Source of the DNA: Vulcanisaeta sp. JCM 16159
GTDB lineage: Archaea; Thermoproteota; Thermoprotei; Thermoproteales; Thermocladiaceae
NCBI RefSeq assembly: GCF_001316265.1
Contig: NZ_BBDN01000001.1
Location: 1-64,000, forward strand
Length of the DNA: 64,000 bases
Reading direction: 5' to 3'
A program made the translations under genes and the position numbers. The notes under the pieces were generated by a model. It was not told the DNA's origin. It saw nothing but the letters and a program-made list of their open reading frames with translations, and made no database searches. Positions within the stretch are counted from its first letter, which is position 1; every line of letters begins with the position of its first letter. Shown here one piece after another: positions 48,744 to 56,923 of this stretch.

Positions 48744-48777
48744 AAAGATTGATTCCTCATAATAATCTTTTTTAAAT

Positions 48778-48803
48778 TTTAGTCACGACTAGTCGTGACT
48801 AAA
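48778..48803. promoter_or_regulatory. Operator 4 of the shared regulon (divergent, perfect palindrome)
   Basis: TTTAGTCACG-ACTAGT-CGTGACTAAA is a perfect palindrome, and the symmetry extends to 46 bp (48768-48813) through flanking TTTAAA boxes. It sits exactly between two mirror-image TATA boxes, one 30 bp before GTG 48743 (minus) and one 28 bp before ATG 48836 (plus). Confidence 0.92.
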
Positions 48804-48835
48804 ATTTAAAAAAAATAAGAAATAAACGCCTGTTT

Positions 48836-49411
48836 ATGCAGGCGGAAGGAGTGTTTAGGATTAATAAGAATTTAATAATATATGCGACGGAGTATGGCTT
48901 GGTATTTCAAGTTAGGAATTCACGTAATTTATTGATAAACTACAATAATATACTTAGGGCTAGGTATATTCGTAAAGGGAGGAATATCGATGCTGACTCG
49001 CTTATAAGTGGGATAACGATGTTAATGCTCACATTCTCTTTCTACTATATGGCTGCTCAATTGCAGATACCAGTTTCCGGCGGATTATTTTTCGTTAGCA
49101 TTTCCTTTCTTATCGTGGGTATACTAATCATAATTGCCAGTGTTATTGGTAGTAAGACCAAGCATAGGCTAGTACTATATGTTGCAAGATCAAAGAATCC
49201 TATAATAATAGATGGAGATCCATCCCAAATAGCTGCGTTATTTAGCATTATAAAGAATAAAATAGCTACAATTAATTCGCAATACGCATCTTCATCGACG
49301 GTTTCACAACCACTGCCACAAACTAAGGTTCAAACCACAGTAACTGAGAGCTATGAGGAGCTTGAAGTGAGGCCGTTTACGGGAGATGATCAAACAGTTG
49401 TAAAAAGTTGA
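48836..49411 (+). CDS. PH-like membrane protein with Thr-motif tail
   Basis: The 191-residue protein has a strand-rich start (NLIIYATEYGLVFQVRN), two membrane helices in the middle (about residues 60-78 and 84-103) and a second strand-rich part (HRLVLYVARSKNPIIIDGD), as in PH-like domains split by a helical hairpin. The tail from residue ~150 is Ser/Thr/Gln-rich and ends ESYEELEVRPFTGDDQTVVKS, written here as EELEVRPF and DDQTVVKS. EEL-VRP recalls SEELPVRPIEE of the 154-bp repeat tails, and DQTVV fits the same Thr pattern. ATG 48836 lies 28 bp from its TATA box beside operator 4. Confidence 0.65.
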   Translation: MQAEGVFRINKNLIIYATEYGLVFQVRNSRNLLINYNNILRARYIRKGRNIDADSLISGITMLMLTFSFYYMAAQLQIPVSGGLFFVSISFLIVGILIIIASVIGSKTKHRLVLYVARSKNPIIIDGDPSQIAALFSIIKNKIATINSQYASSSTVSQPLPQTKVQTTVTESYEELEVRPFTGDDQTVVKS

Positions 49412-49534
49412 AGTTAAGGATAATATTTCTAAAAGTTAACTAATCTAGATCATGACTATTGATTAAGCGAATTTCCCACCCATCTTTGCTTTATTCTGAA
49501 ATAAAATTAATACAGTACCGTAACCGCAAATGTT

Positions 49535-50129
49535 TTAATCTTTAAGTTTCGTTGCCAGCGGTGTTGTTCTTAAGGCGTTCTTAATTTCATTAATAAGGTC
49601 CGGATTATTAATAGGAATTGAGAATAACTCTAATTTACTCCAACCGGCATCTATACTAATGGTTACTTTATTAGGATCTTTGGATGGAACGTAAACGGAA
49701 ATGTTTTTTTACTTTCTCATGCATAATGTTCTTATAGTTACTTGGAAGCTTATACAGGTTTAGGGACTTATTAACTATACTAACCCATGAATTAATAGTA
49801 CCTATAGCACTTAGGACCCTAGACTTTCTATAACTCGTAGATATATATGAACTTGTGAGCCCATAAATACCACTTATTATCATGATAACAGTACCTTCAG
49901 AAGCGCTATTAATAATACCTTGAGAGAGCCCCCATGCTAATAGTATAAAACCAAGTACAAAAATTATTAGAAAAATACCCCAGCTTATAAGGCTTACGAC
50001 GGCCTTATTAATTATTTTTGGTGCATCAAAGTAAATAATCCTCCTATCCGTAATTAAGAGCCTCTTGGGGTTCCAATTCATGTCGACAACTAATGGTATC
50101 TCAACCAGTAGGGTTTCACCCTGCTTCAC
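49535..50129 (-). CDS. PH-like membrane protein (frameshifted in a T7 run)
   Basis: GTG 50129 starts KQGETLLVEIPLVVDMNWN and KRLLITDRRIIYFD, the first half of a bacterial PH-like domain. Two membrane helices follow (residues ~47-70 and ~80-95), then YRKSRVLSAI and a soluble part. The frame breaks at a run of seven T's (49703-49709). The restored frame, KNISVYVPSKDPNKVTISID and ISIDAGWSKLELFSIPI, adds the second half of the domain and stops at 49535. Total about 197 residues. Operator 5 and TATAAATA (26 bp before the GTG) precede it. No Thr motif was seen in its tail. Confidence 0.65.
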
Positions 50130-50159
50130 ATAAAGACCATTATTAACTGGTATTTATAC

Positions 50160-50185
50160 TTTAGTCACGAGTATATGTGACTAAA
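50160..50185. promoter_or_regulatory. Operator 5 of the shared regulon
   Basis: TTTAGTCACG-AGTATA-TGTGACTAAA, one deviation in the right arm. The minus-strand TATA box (GTATAAATA) follows directly, 26 bp before GTG 50129. Confidence 0.85.
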
Positions 50186-50229
50186 AGTATTTTTAGCATT
50201 TTAAGGTATAAATTTAGGTTTCATTGAGT

Positions 50230-50949
50230 TTAAATAATCGTGCTTGATTGAACTATAGCTAAGGCCTTATCCACGGCTGTGGAGTATTTCCTTAGGGCTG
50301 GGAAGACGAGTATAAATACTATGATGTATGATAGTATGAGTAGGATTGTGGCCGTCTTGAACTCCTCTATGCCGTATCTATCCCTTAACCTCAGGGAACC
50401 TATAATAACCGCCATTACGAAGCCGACCAGATCCACTAAGGCTATTATACCAATGATAATGAGAAGAATCAAGTCTCCCAAGTTAGGGACAGGTTGAAGC
50501 GTTGTAATGTAGATTAACATGTTAGGTTTAGCAAGTAGCAATATAAGAAGTAATGCTAACGCAGATAACGCAAGGTTAGCCCCAAGGTAGGGCCTAGCGA
50601 AGATAGGCGATATCCCACTTAATATCTTGAGCGATCTACGTAAATAAATTAATGCAATTAGTTGCATTAGGATACCCACGTAGGCAGCGACAAGCCCACC
50701 CTCAATACCGGCATTAATGTCTGAACCACTGATGCTGATGATTGATACCTGTGAAGCGAGTGATAAATAAACTGATACTATTATTAAGACGGCCCCTATA
50801 TTGCCAATTATTACGCTATTAAAGAGGAGTTTAGCAAAGTTTTTCGCATTAAGTAGGGCGGGAATTTCATCCTTAGAGAATGAGACAGCTTGGTGTTGAG
50901 CAAAGCTGCTTTGCGTGGGTCCTTCGCTAAAATTACCCTGAGTAGTCAT
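50230..50949 (-). CDS. Polytopic membrane protein of the cluster
   Basis: The 239-residue protein has a hydrophilic start (QGNFSEGPTQSSFAQH) and about six membrane helices, in pairs, with short loops such as RRSLKILSGISPIFAR and SLRLRDRYGIEEFKTA. The family is not recognised; the layout is like small membrane proteins of the DUF996 type. It is intact. Its promoter shares operator 6 with the divergent membrane protein gene at 51041, so both respond to the same regulator. The short tail has no Thr motif. Confidence 0.6.
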   Translation of the reverse strand: MTTQGNFSEGPTQSSFAQHQAVSFSKDEIPALLNAKNFAKLLFNSVIIGNIGAVLIIVSVYLSLASQVSIISISGSDINAGIEGGLVAAYVGILMQLIALIYLRRSLKILSGISPIFARPYLGANLALSALALLLILLLAKPNMLIYITTLQPVPNLGDLILLIIIGIIALVDLVGFVMAVIIGSLRLRDRYGIEEFKTATILLILSYIIVFILVFPALRKYSTAVDKALAIVQSSTII

Positions 50950-50982
50950 AGATGATGAACCTAAGTAATTGAACTAATAAAT

Positions 50983-51008
50983 TTTAGTCACGGATCAACG
51001 TGACTAAA
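50983..51008. promoter_or_regulatory. Operator 6 of the shared regulon (divergent)
   Basis: TTTAGTCACG-GATCAA-CGTGACTAAA with perfect arms. It lies between two TATA boxes, serving ATG 50949 (minus, 28 bp) and ATG 51041 (plus, 30 bp). Read on the minus strand, its spacer (TTGATC) equals that of operator 7. Confidence 0.9.
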
Positions 51009-51040
51009 TTTAAGAGGATTAAGCTAAGTGTCATAAGGCT

Positions 51041-51991
51041 ATGACTGATCAAGGACCTGGATCAGTTAGTACATCTTCAATACTTAGTAGGGTTCTTGAT
51101 GTATCGATGCTTACGGAATATAATAAACGTTTTATTAGTTTATGGGCAGGTTTGCTTACTGGTTTAAGTATTATACTTTACTCTGTCTCGTTCATATTCT
51201 TAAACCTTGCATCTGCAGCTCCCCTTATTAGTACGGTTGCATACGCGTTTTACTTACTACTTGGCCTATTAGCGTTATTCATAGGCTTTAAGAGGACAGT
51301 CCCATCAACCATCTTCATTTACGTATCACTCATATTGGTTTCTCTATACTTTGTTCTTCTTGGTGTATCAATAATTTTTTTTCCGGATATATAATTTCCC
51401 CCACTGTTCTGATAATTAGTGGCATATTAATTCTGACACCGTTATTTAGAAGGAAGCAAAGGGAAACAGTGGATAGGGTTATTACGTACTTTTTTTGTGA
51501 TGGTCGGGTTAATCCTTGCATATATAGGGGTAATTACAATTAGTATAGTAATCACTGGTAATATGTGGATGAGCGCCAATATTCCTTACATTGTTCTTAC
51601 TTCAAGCTTCTTTGCGTCATACACCTCAATGGCATCTGCAATACTTTACATACTTACATTAATGGTTAGGGAATACATCAATAAGTATCCAATTGGCAGG
51701 GACATAATAGAGTTCCTCACTTACCTTGTATTCCTAATTTACGGCGCAGGTGAGATATACCTAGGGGGGTCTGTGATATCACTTATTGGGTCTGTAATTT
51801 CATTCTACGCATTAGCTAGGTATTCCATGTTCACTTTCTTATTTATCGCCGGGTTAATAAATGCGTTGGCCGGCGTCTTAGTCATGCTCTCAGCCTTAAT
51901 AGCAATCTACCTTCAATATAAGCGGTTGCAACCAATACTGCGGCAAGTCAAGGCGGCGCTAGGTCCATACATCCAGCCACAACAAGTGTAA
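51041..51991 (+). CDS. Polytopic membrane protein (frameshifted in two T runs)
   Basis: Three frames join into about 316 residues: 51041-51394, a middle frame, and 51497-51991. The shifts fall at a run of eight T's (about 51376-51383) and a run of seven T's (about 51490-51496), the clearest evidence in the window for homopolymer errors. The middle piece reads FFSGYIISPTVLIISGILIL and RRKQRETVDRVITYFF. In all there are about eight membrane helices. The start TDQGPGSVSTSSILSR is hydrophilic. The final segment (YLQYKRLQPILRQVKAALG) is soluble. Family not recognised. It shares operator 6 with the gene at 50949. Confidence 0.6.
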
Positions 51992-52109
51992 CCTTATAAC
52001 CTAGATATTTATAGTATTACATGTAAAAATTAACTTTTCAAAATAATGCATTTATATACTCTGTCTCATCATGCCAAAGAAAAGGTAATAATCCTACTTC
52101 TCTTTTATT

Positions 52110-52135
52110 TTTAGTCACGTTGATCCGTGACTAAA
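52110..52135. promoter_or_regulatory. Operator 7 of the shared regulon
   Basis: TTTAGTCACG-TTGATC-CGTGACTAAA with perfect arms. The TATA box TTTATTAA (52137-52144) follows at once and lies 27 bp before ATG 52168. Confidence 0.9.
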
Positions 52136-52167
52136 ATTTATTAATGCTTATTATGATTAATTAGTGT

Positions 52168-52569
52168 ATGTCGAGTCAGGGTGGTTCTGGTCAGGGTGGT
52201 CAAAGACCTGAGTTGGGTAGTATTAGGACTGAGTTGCTTGTTGCGTTTATCTTCGCCATAATAGCTGCCATAATTTACCTTGTGGAGATGGGTATAATAT
52301 TCGCAGGTGCGGCAGCCATGGGTGCCTATGGATTTGGAGTTGGTGTTGGTATGTTTGTTGGTATTGGCATAGTTTGGCTTATTCTGCTTATTATCGACAT
52401 CGTTGTTCTTCTGCGTATTTACAGGATGTACAAGGCCGCGGGCAGTGGTGATGTGGCTACACTGAAGTCCCTAAACTCCATTGGCTGGGCAATAATTGCA
52501 TTGCTCTTTAGTGGTTTAATACCGGGAATAATGTTATTAATAGCTCATGGACCAATAGAGAGATTGTAA
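52168..52569 (+). CDS. Small membrane protein with Gly-rich N-terminus
   Basis: The 133-residue protein starts SSQGGSGQGGQRPELGS and has about three membrane helices (residues ~22-45, ~52-80 and ~105-125), with YRMYKAAGSGDVATLKSLNS as the cytoplasmic loop. This resembles small DUF4064/DUF996-like membrane proteins, but the assignment is weak. It is intact and has its own operator (52110-52135) and TATA box at leaderless distance, so it belongs to the regulon. It is the last operator-controlled gene on the right side. Confidence 0.6.
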   Translation: MSSQGGSGQGGQRPELGSIRTELLVAFIFAIIAAIIYLVEMGIIFAGAAAMGAYGFGVGVGMFVGIGIVWLILLIIDIVVLLRIYRMYKAAGSGDVATLKSLNSIGWAIIALLFSGLIPGIMLLIAHGPIERL

Positions 52570-52663
52570 ATTACCTGTTAATTGAATTTTAGTAAAAATA
52601 GTATTAATTATTCCTTATCTGAAGGTTAATGCTTAAATATGACTATACACTGAATTCTAGTCT

Positions 52664-53431
52664 ATGAAAGTTAATGAGTTTGGTACTATTGATGGTGACC
52701 TAGCATTTATAGCCAATATAATGATGAAGCTTTCCTATAGTGATCCCTGTATTAGGTTTGGTTTGCTCGCGGATCAAGTTGGTTGGCATAGGCAGAAGCT
52801 CCTGAGGGTTTTGAGGAGGGGCATTAGGATGGGGGTTATTGCTAAGTGCGGTGATGGTAGTTATGAATTAGTAATGCCGATCTTCAGGAGCGTGGTTGAG
52901 AAGGAGGATATAACACTTAATGTGGTTAGACTTACGAATGGGGGTCTCGTAGTGAACCACAATGTTCACGTTATACTTCGCAATACAGGGTTGATGGACA
53001 TGGATCGCGTCTTTGTTAGGGTCTACGGAGACCTTGACTGGGGCGAACCCCTCAGGTTTACGTGCTGCGGTGTTACTATTACCGAGAAACTTAATAGGAT
53101 TAGGTGCCCACATGGTTTCTGCAACTTCATATTTAGGCTTGGTAGGGCCGTTAAGTCAGGAGAGACTATTAGATACGGCTATTCATTCAATCTGTATTAC
53201 TACATGCCCATGGACTACTTCAGCATTGACGCCATTAATCATATAAAGAGGTTGATAATTAGGGTGCCCAGGTCATTTAATGAATGGGGTATAAGGATTG
53301 AGGATGCCGAGTTATTGGGTAATGGCTTTATGACGAAGCACGTGAATAATAAGCATAATATATTAGTTGGGAAAAACCTAATGCCGCCCACGGTGTTAAA
53401 GATGAGGATAGCGTTTCTGAGAATTGAATAA
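52664..53431 (+). CDS. Winged-helix DNA-binding-like protein, candidate regulator
   Basis: Residues ~10-75 look like a winged helix: ANIMMKLSYSDPCIRFGLLA, ADQVGWHRQKLLRVLRRGIR as the probable recognition helix, then the wing MGVIAKCGDGSYELV. The rest (about 180 residues) is beta-rich, with CCGVTITEKLNRIRCPHGFC carrying four cysteines that could bind a metal. No membrane segment is present. It lies within the cluster, directly right of operator 7, but has no operator of its own. It is a reasonable but unproven candidate for the protein that binds TTTAGTCACG-N6-CGTGACTAAA. Intact. Confidence 0.55.
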   Translation: MKVNEFGTIDGDLAFIANIMMKLSYSDPCIRFGLLADQVGWHRQKLLRVLRRGIRMGVIAKCGDGSYELVMPIFRSVVEKEDITLNVVRLTNGGLVVNHNVHVILRNTGLMDMDRVFVRVYGDLDWGEPLRFTCCGVTITEKLNRIRCPHGFCNFIFRLGRAVKSGETIRYGYSFNLYYYMPMDYFSIDAINHIKRLIIRVPRSFNEWGIRIEDAELLGNGFMTKHVNNKHNILVGKNLMPPTVLKMRIAFLRIE

Positions 53432-53453
53432 TAAGGCATTTTAAGTAGGACCC

Positions 53454-55666
53454 TTACCCCTTATCCTTGGTCTCCTCTTTCTGTTGGCCGCTGCTTTCTG
53501 CGTCTTCCTTTTCCTCGTTTGTCCTTACGACCGTGGATTCACCCGACCTAACCACCGTGCCCTCCTGCCTCACCCTAGTCCCCTCCTCAATAGGCCTCAC
53601 AGGCAACTCCTCAGACGACTGAGCATAAACCCTAGTACCATCCTCGGCAACTCCCCTAACCGCTGTGCCCGGTTCGCTACCGCCCCTCCTGACCATGGTT
53701 GTTGCCCTCCTAATTATCATCGTAGTCACATACCTAACCTTATCCCTATAGGCAATACCGAGACCTAGCAGGGCAACGCCAGCTCCAAGGCCTATTACAT
53801 TAACTAGGTTGTAGTTCCATACTAGTTCTATGGTTGTTGGTCCGTTTATTGAGGATAGGCTGACCACGCTTGAGGAGGTGGTGCTTGAGCCCGTACTTGT
53901 CTGTATCACGGCGTGGCTATAGGCCAGTGGAATTATTGGGTTTGAATTGTTCGGTTTATAGTTAAGTGCATTAATGCTAAAGCTTCCTCCTTTATCGACC
54001 CAGTAAGTCCCCTCCGTAATTGTTGTTGAGCTACCTAGGCCTGAAATAACATCCTCAACGATTACCTGGTACTGCATCACCCACTGGGCCATACAATTAA
54101 TCGGTGAGTTCACGGTTATCACGGTCGTGGATGCTGGATAACCGCAGGACCAACCTGGAATACTAGTCTCGAGCCATTGTTGTAGCTTATTGATGGTGGT
54201 ATTGATGGTAGGTTTACTGTGGAACCCTTATTAAACCAACCACTCACTGACTTGCCGGTGACGGGGTCCGTAATTGATACGTAGTACTCCTTAATGTAGT
54301 ATGCTGTTAAGGTCGTTGGTCCGTTAACGTTCACAGTGATGGTGGTGGAGGTACCATAACCGTTGGACCAGTAATCAAATACGTATTGTTCGTCATTACT
54401 AATGCTCACTGTGCCTGGTACAGAAATGACGTAAGTGCCTGGTGTAACCCATAGGCTATTGGTCTCCTGTCCATTTATGCTTGCTAATGCATTAACCGGT
54501 GTGCCATCCACAGAGACCAGGTTAACCGTTAATTGCGTGAGAACTGTGACGTTTATCTTGAAGGTATCTATAAACACGCCGCTGCCGAATGGCCATGAGT
54601 AGGTTAGGCCTAGGGTTATTACGCCATTGCCTGCCGTAGTGGGGGTTAGGTATAATGTGACTGTTAAGTCGCCACCACTATCTACCTGTGTGGTTGATGG
54701 CACGGCATAAACATTTGAGGCGATGTTGGATACTGCCGTTACTTCGATATTGCTTGCGGTATAGCCTGTGTTTTGTAGGGTAATGGTTATTACGTTTTGT
54801 TCGCCCTCATGGAGTATTGTGGTGCTTACACTAACTATGGTAAATGGCCCTGGCCTACTTGGTAATACATTGATGCCTATGGACGCTGAATTATCTAAGT
54901 AGCCATCACCGTATACCGAAACAGTTATTGTGTCGCTAATGGGGTTGTTCGATGGCTTCACATATATCGGTACATTAATCGTTGCCTCGCCCTGGGCAGG
55001 TACCGTGACTTGCATCGGCTGTGCACTTATCAGGCCCGCACTATCGCTAACCTCTACGGTGTAGGTGTAGGAAATGTAGCCCGTATTTTCTATACTGACA
55101 ACCAGTCTGTATGTATTATTGCTAGGCAATGCCGTTACTTCCTGATTATTGCTGTTGACTATATAAGGGGTACCCACAATAGTGGCAGGTGGGTGATCCT
55201 CCTCAACATAATTGGCACTGCCACTAACGCAGTCTGGTGTGATTGCATTATTAACAACGAGACACGCGGTCACCTGCGCCGTGTATGTGGCGCCATTATA
55301 AATTGGCGGTACTATCTCAAATGGCACATAATACGCATAACCACCTGGTATAACGCCTGAGTATTCCTGTGTACCTGATGGTCCGCTCATGGTTATGGTT
55401 AAATAAACCTGCTGCCCCGAGAACACATTTTCAAGGTTTATAATCATATTGAACTCCTCACCATTATAAAACACTGATTGTGGTTGGAAATTTGTATTGG
55501 TAAAATACACGATCTGATTTTCTAGCGATACGCCAGATGGGACGGGTAATATGGGAATGCCATTGGAGCCCTGTGCGTGTATTGCCATGGCCGTGGCAAT
55601 TAATATCAGTGATATAATGATGAATGATTTTGATAAGTACACTCTGCCATGGTTCATTTTATCCAC
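53454..55666 (-). CDS. Secreted single-span protein with Ig-like domains and Thr-motif tail (frameshifted)
   Basis: Two frames (54119-55666 and 53454-54122) join near 54135 into about 735 residues. A signal peptide (ending AMAIHAQ) precedes several CARDB-like domains (VFYNGEEFNMIINLENVFSG, VVSIENTGYISYTYTVEV, ITLQNTGYTASNIEVTAV). Repeat-type domains follow (LTAYYIKEYYVSITDPVTG, WVDKGGSF). After a membrane helix (VIGLGAGVALLGLGIAY) the tail reads AEDGTRVYAQ, SEELPVRP, EEGTRVRQEGTVV and ESTVVRTNEE. It is identical in this part to the tail of the 34.4 kb protein. Its start overlaps the upstream FHA-receptor gene by eight bases, so the two are co-translated. Confidence 0.75.
53495..53648 (-). repeat. 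154-bp inverted repeat, right copy (Thr-tail coding)
   Basis: Reverse complement of 35634-35787 without a mismatch that I could find. It encodes the acidic Thr-rich tail of the protein at 53454-55666. Sequence on both sides is unrelated to the left copy, so only the tail module is shared. Confidence 0.9.
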
Positions 55667-56717
55667 CGCCTGTGTATACCTGTGTTGATTCCTCAGCTAT
55701 GAATTTTATGTCTAGTACTCCTGCTGGGCTTATTGTGTCTCCGTTTTTGAGTTCCTGTGGTCCCTTGCCCTTTATCTCCTTGCCGTTGAGTAGTGTTCCG
55801 TTTGTGCTGTTTAGGTCCTCCACATACCACTTATTACCCCTTAGGAAAATCCTGAAATGCCCACCACGCTCCTCCCTACTAATCATCTGGAGAACATCAG
55901 GCGGAACACCATACCTCTCAAAGGTCTCCCTACCAAAAACCCTAACAGCCTCAGTAACCGGAACCTCAACACCATTAGGCAACCTCAAACGATAAAGAAC
56001 AACACCAACCTTGGTCGCTTCCCTCCTTTCAGAGACGATGGTTGGCCCCGTAACTGATGGGCGTGGTGAGGGCGGTGGCGCGGTGATCTGTGGGGGTGGT
56101 TGTGCCGGGGCTGCCTGGCGTTGGGTACTCGGTCTCCTTAGATACATAACGGCACCTATTGCGGCTATGATTATTACTACCGCCACTATTATTGCTATGA
56201 ACAATGGTGACATGGAGGATGACGGTGTTGGTGCAGGTGTTGGCGTTGGTGAAACGCCAATGTCTACCTCAAAGGATGCTGACTGAGTCTGCCCCGTGTT
56301 TGGATTTGATACGGTGACCACTATCGTCCAGGTACCGGTGGGTGTTGAACTGCTTATTGGGTTTATTAATGGTAAATACGAATTTTGATAATCAACTAAA
56401 CTAAGTGATCCCGAATACAAAGTTTCTGTAGCGCCGCTTGGTGTTCGCCCAGTTACAACAATATTAACGTTACAATTTGATGCTGACTGCGATTGTAACC
56501 TAAGTGTTACGTAAAGAGATTCACCGACATTAAATACTGATTGAGGATTACCACTTGAGTCAGACGGGTAAATGACTATTGGACCGCATCCAACATCGAC
56601 GAATGTCTGAGGTACTTGCGACATTAGGATTGATGGTAGTATTAATGTGGTTATTATGAAGACTATTATAAGACTTGCCTTTAGCGTCTTAATTCCGTGG
56701 TTAGTCATTGTTATCAC
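55659..56717 (-). CDS. Receptor-like membrane protein with cytoplasmic FHA domain
   Basis: The 352-residue protein has a signal peptide (residues ~12-34), an extracellular Ig-like domain (VFNVGESLYVTLRLQSQS, GTWTIVVTVSNPNTGQTQSA), a Pro/Thr/Ser stalk, and a membrane helix at about 168-190. A Pro-rich cytoplasmic linker and an FHA domain from about 250 follow: RVFGRETFERYGVP, MISREERGGHFRIFLRGNKW, and VEDLNSTNGTLLNGKEI. The N-S-T-N-G loop and Ser-Arg pair are canonical for phosphothreonine binding. The last residues, EESTQVYTGGG, themselves fit the Thr motif and could be phosphorylated and bound by an FHA domain. It is first in a two-gene operon with 53454. No TTTAGTCACG operator precedes it, but TTATCA-CA-TGATAA lies near 56773. 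Confidence 0.82.
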   Translation of the reverse strand: MITMTNHGIKTLKASLIIVFIITTLILPSILMSQVPQTFVDVGCGPIVIYPSDSSGNPQSVFNVGESLYVTLRLQSQSASNCNVNIVVTGRTPSGATETLYSGSLSLVDYQNSYLPLINPISSSTPTGTWTIVVTVSNPNTGQTQSASFEVDIGVSPTPTPAPTPSSSMSPLFIAIIVAVVIIIAAIGAVMYLRRPSTQRQAAPAQPPPQITAPPPSPRPSVTGPTIVSERREATKVGVVLYRLRLPNGVEVPVTEAVRVFGRETFERYGVPPDVLQMISREERGGHFRIFLRGNKWYVEDLNSTNGTLLNGKEIKGKGPQELKNGDTISPAGVLDIKFIAEESTQVYTGGG

Positions 56718-56923
56718 ATTTGGGTAATTCCCTACATGGTTTTTAAATTTTTCCTAAGTAGATAAAAAAAATTATCACATGATAAATAAATTATTATCTT
56801 CTTGAAATTAAAAGCAAATTTTCTTCTTTGCACATTCTTCATAAATATCCTAATAGCACTATTTCAATTTATTTACCATTTACCAATAAATATTCGATTA
56901 TATTAGAAATTAATACTACATTA

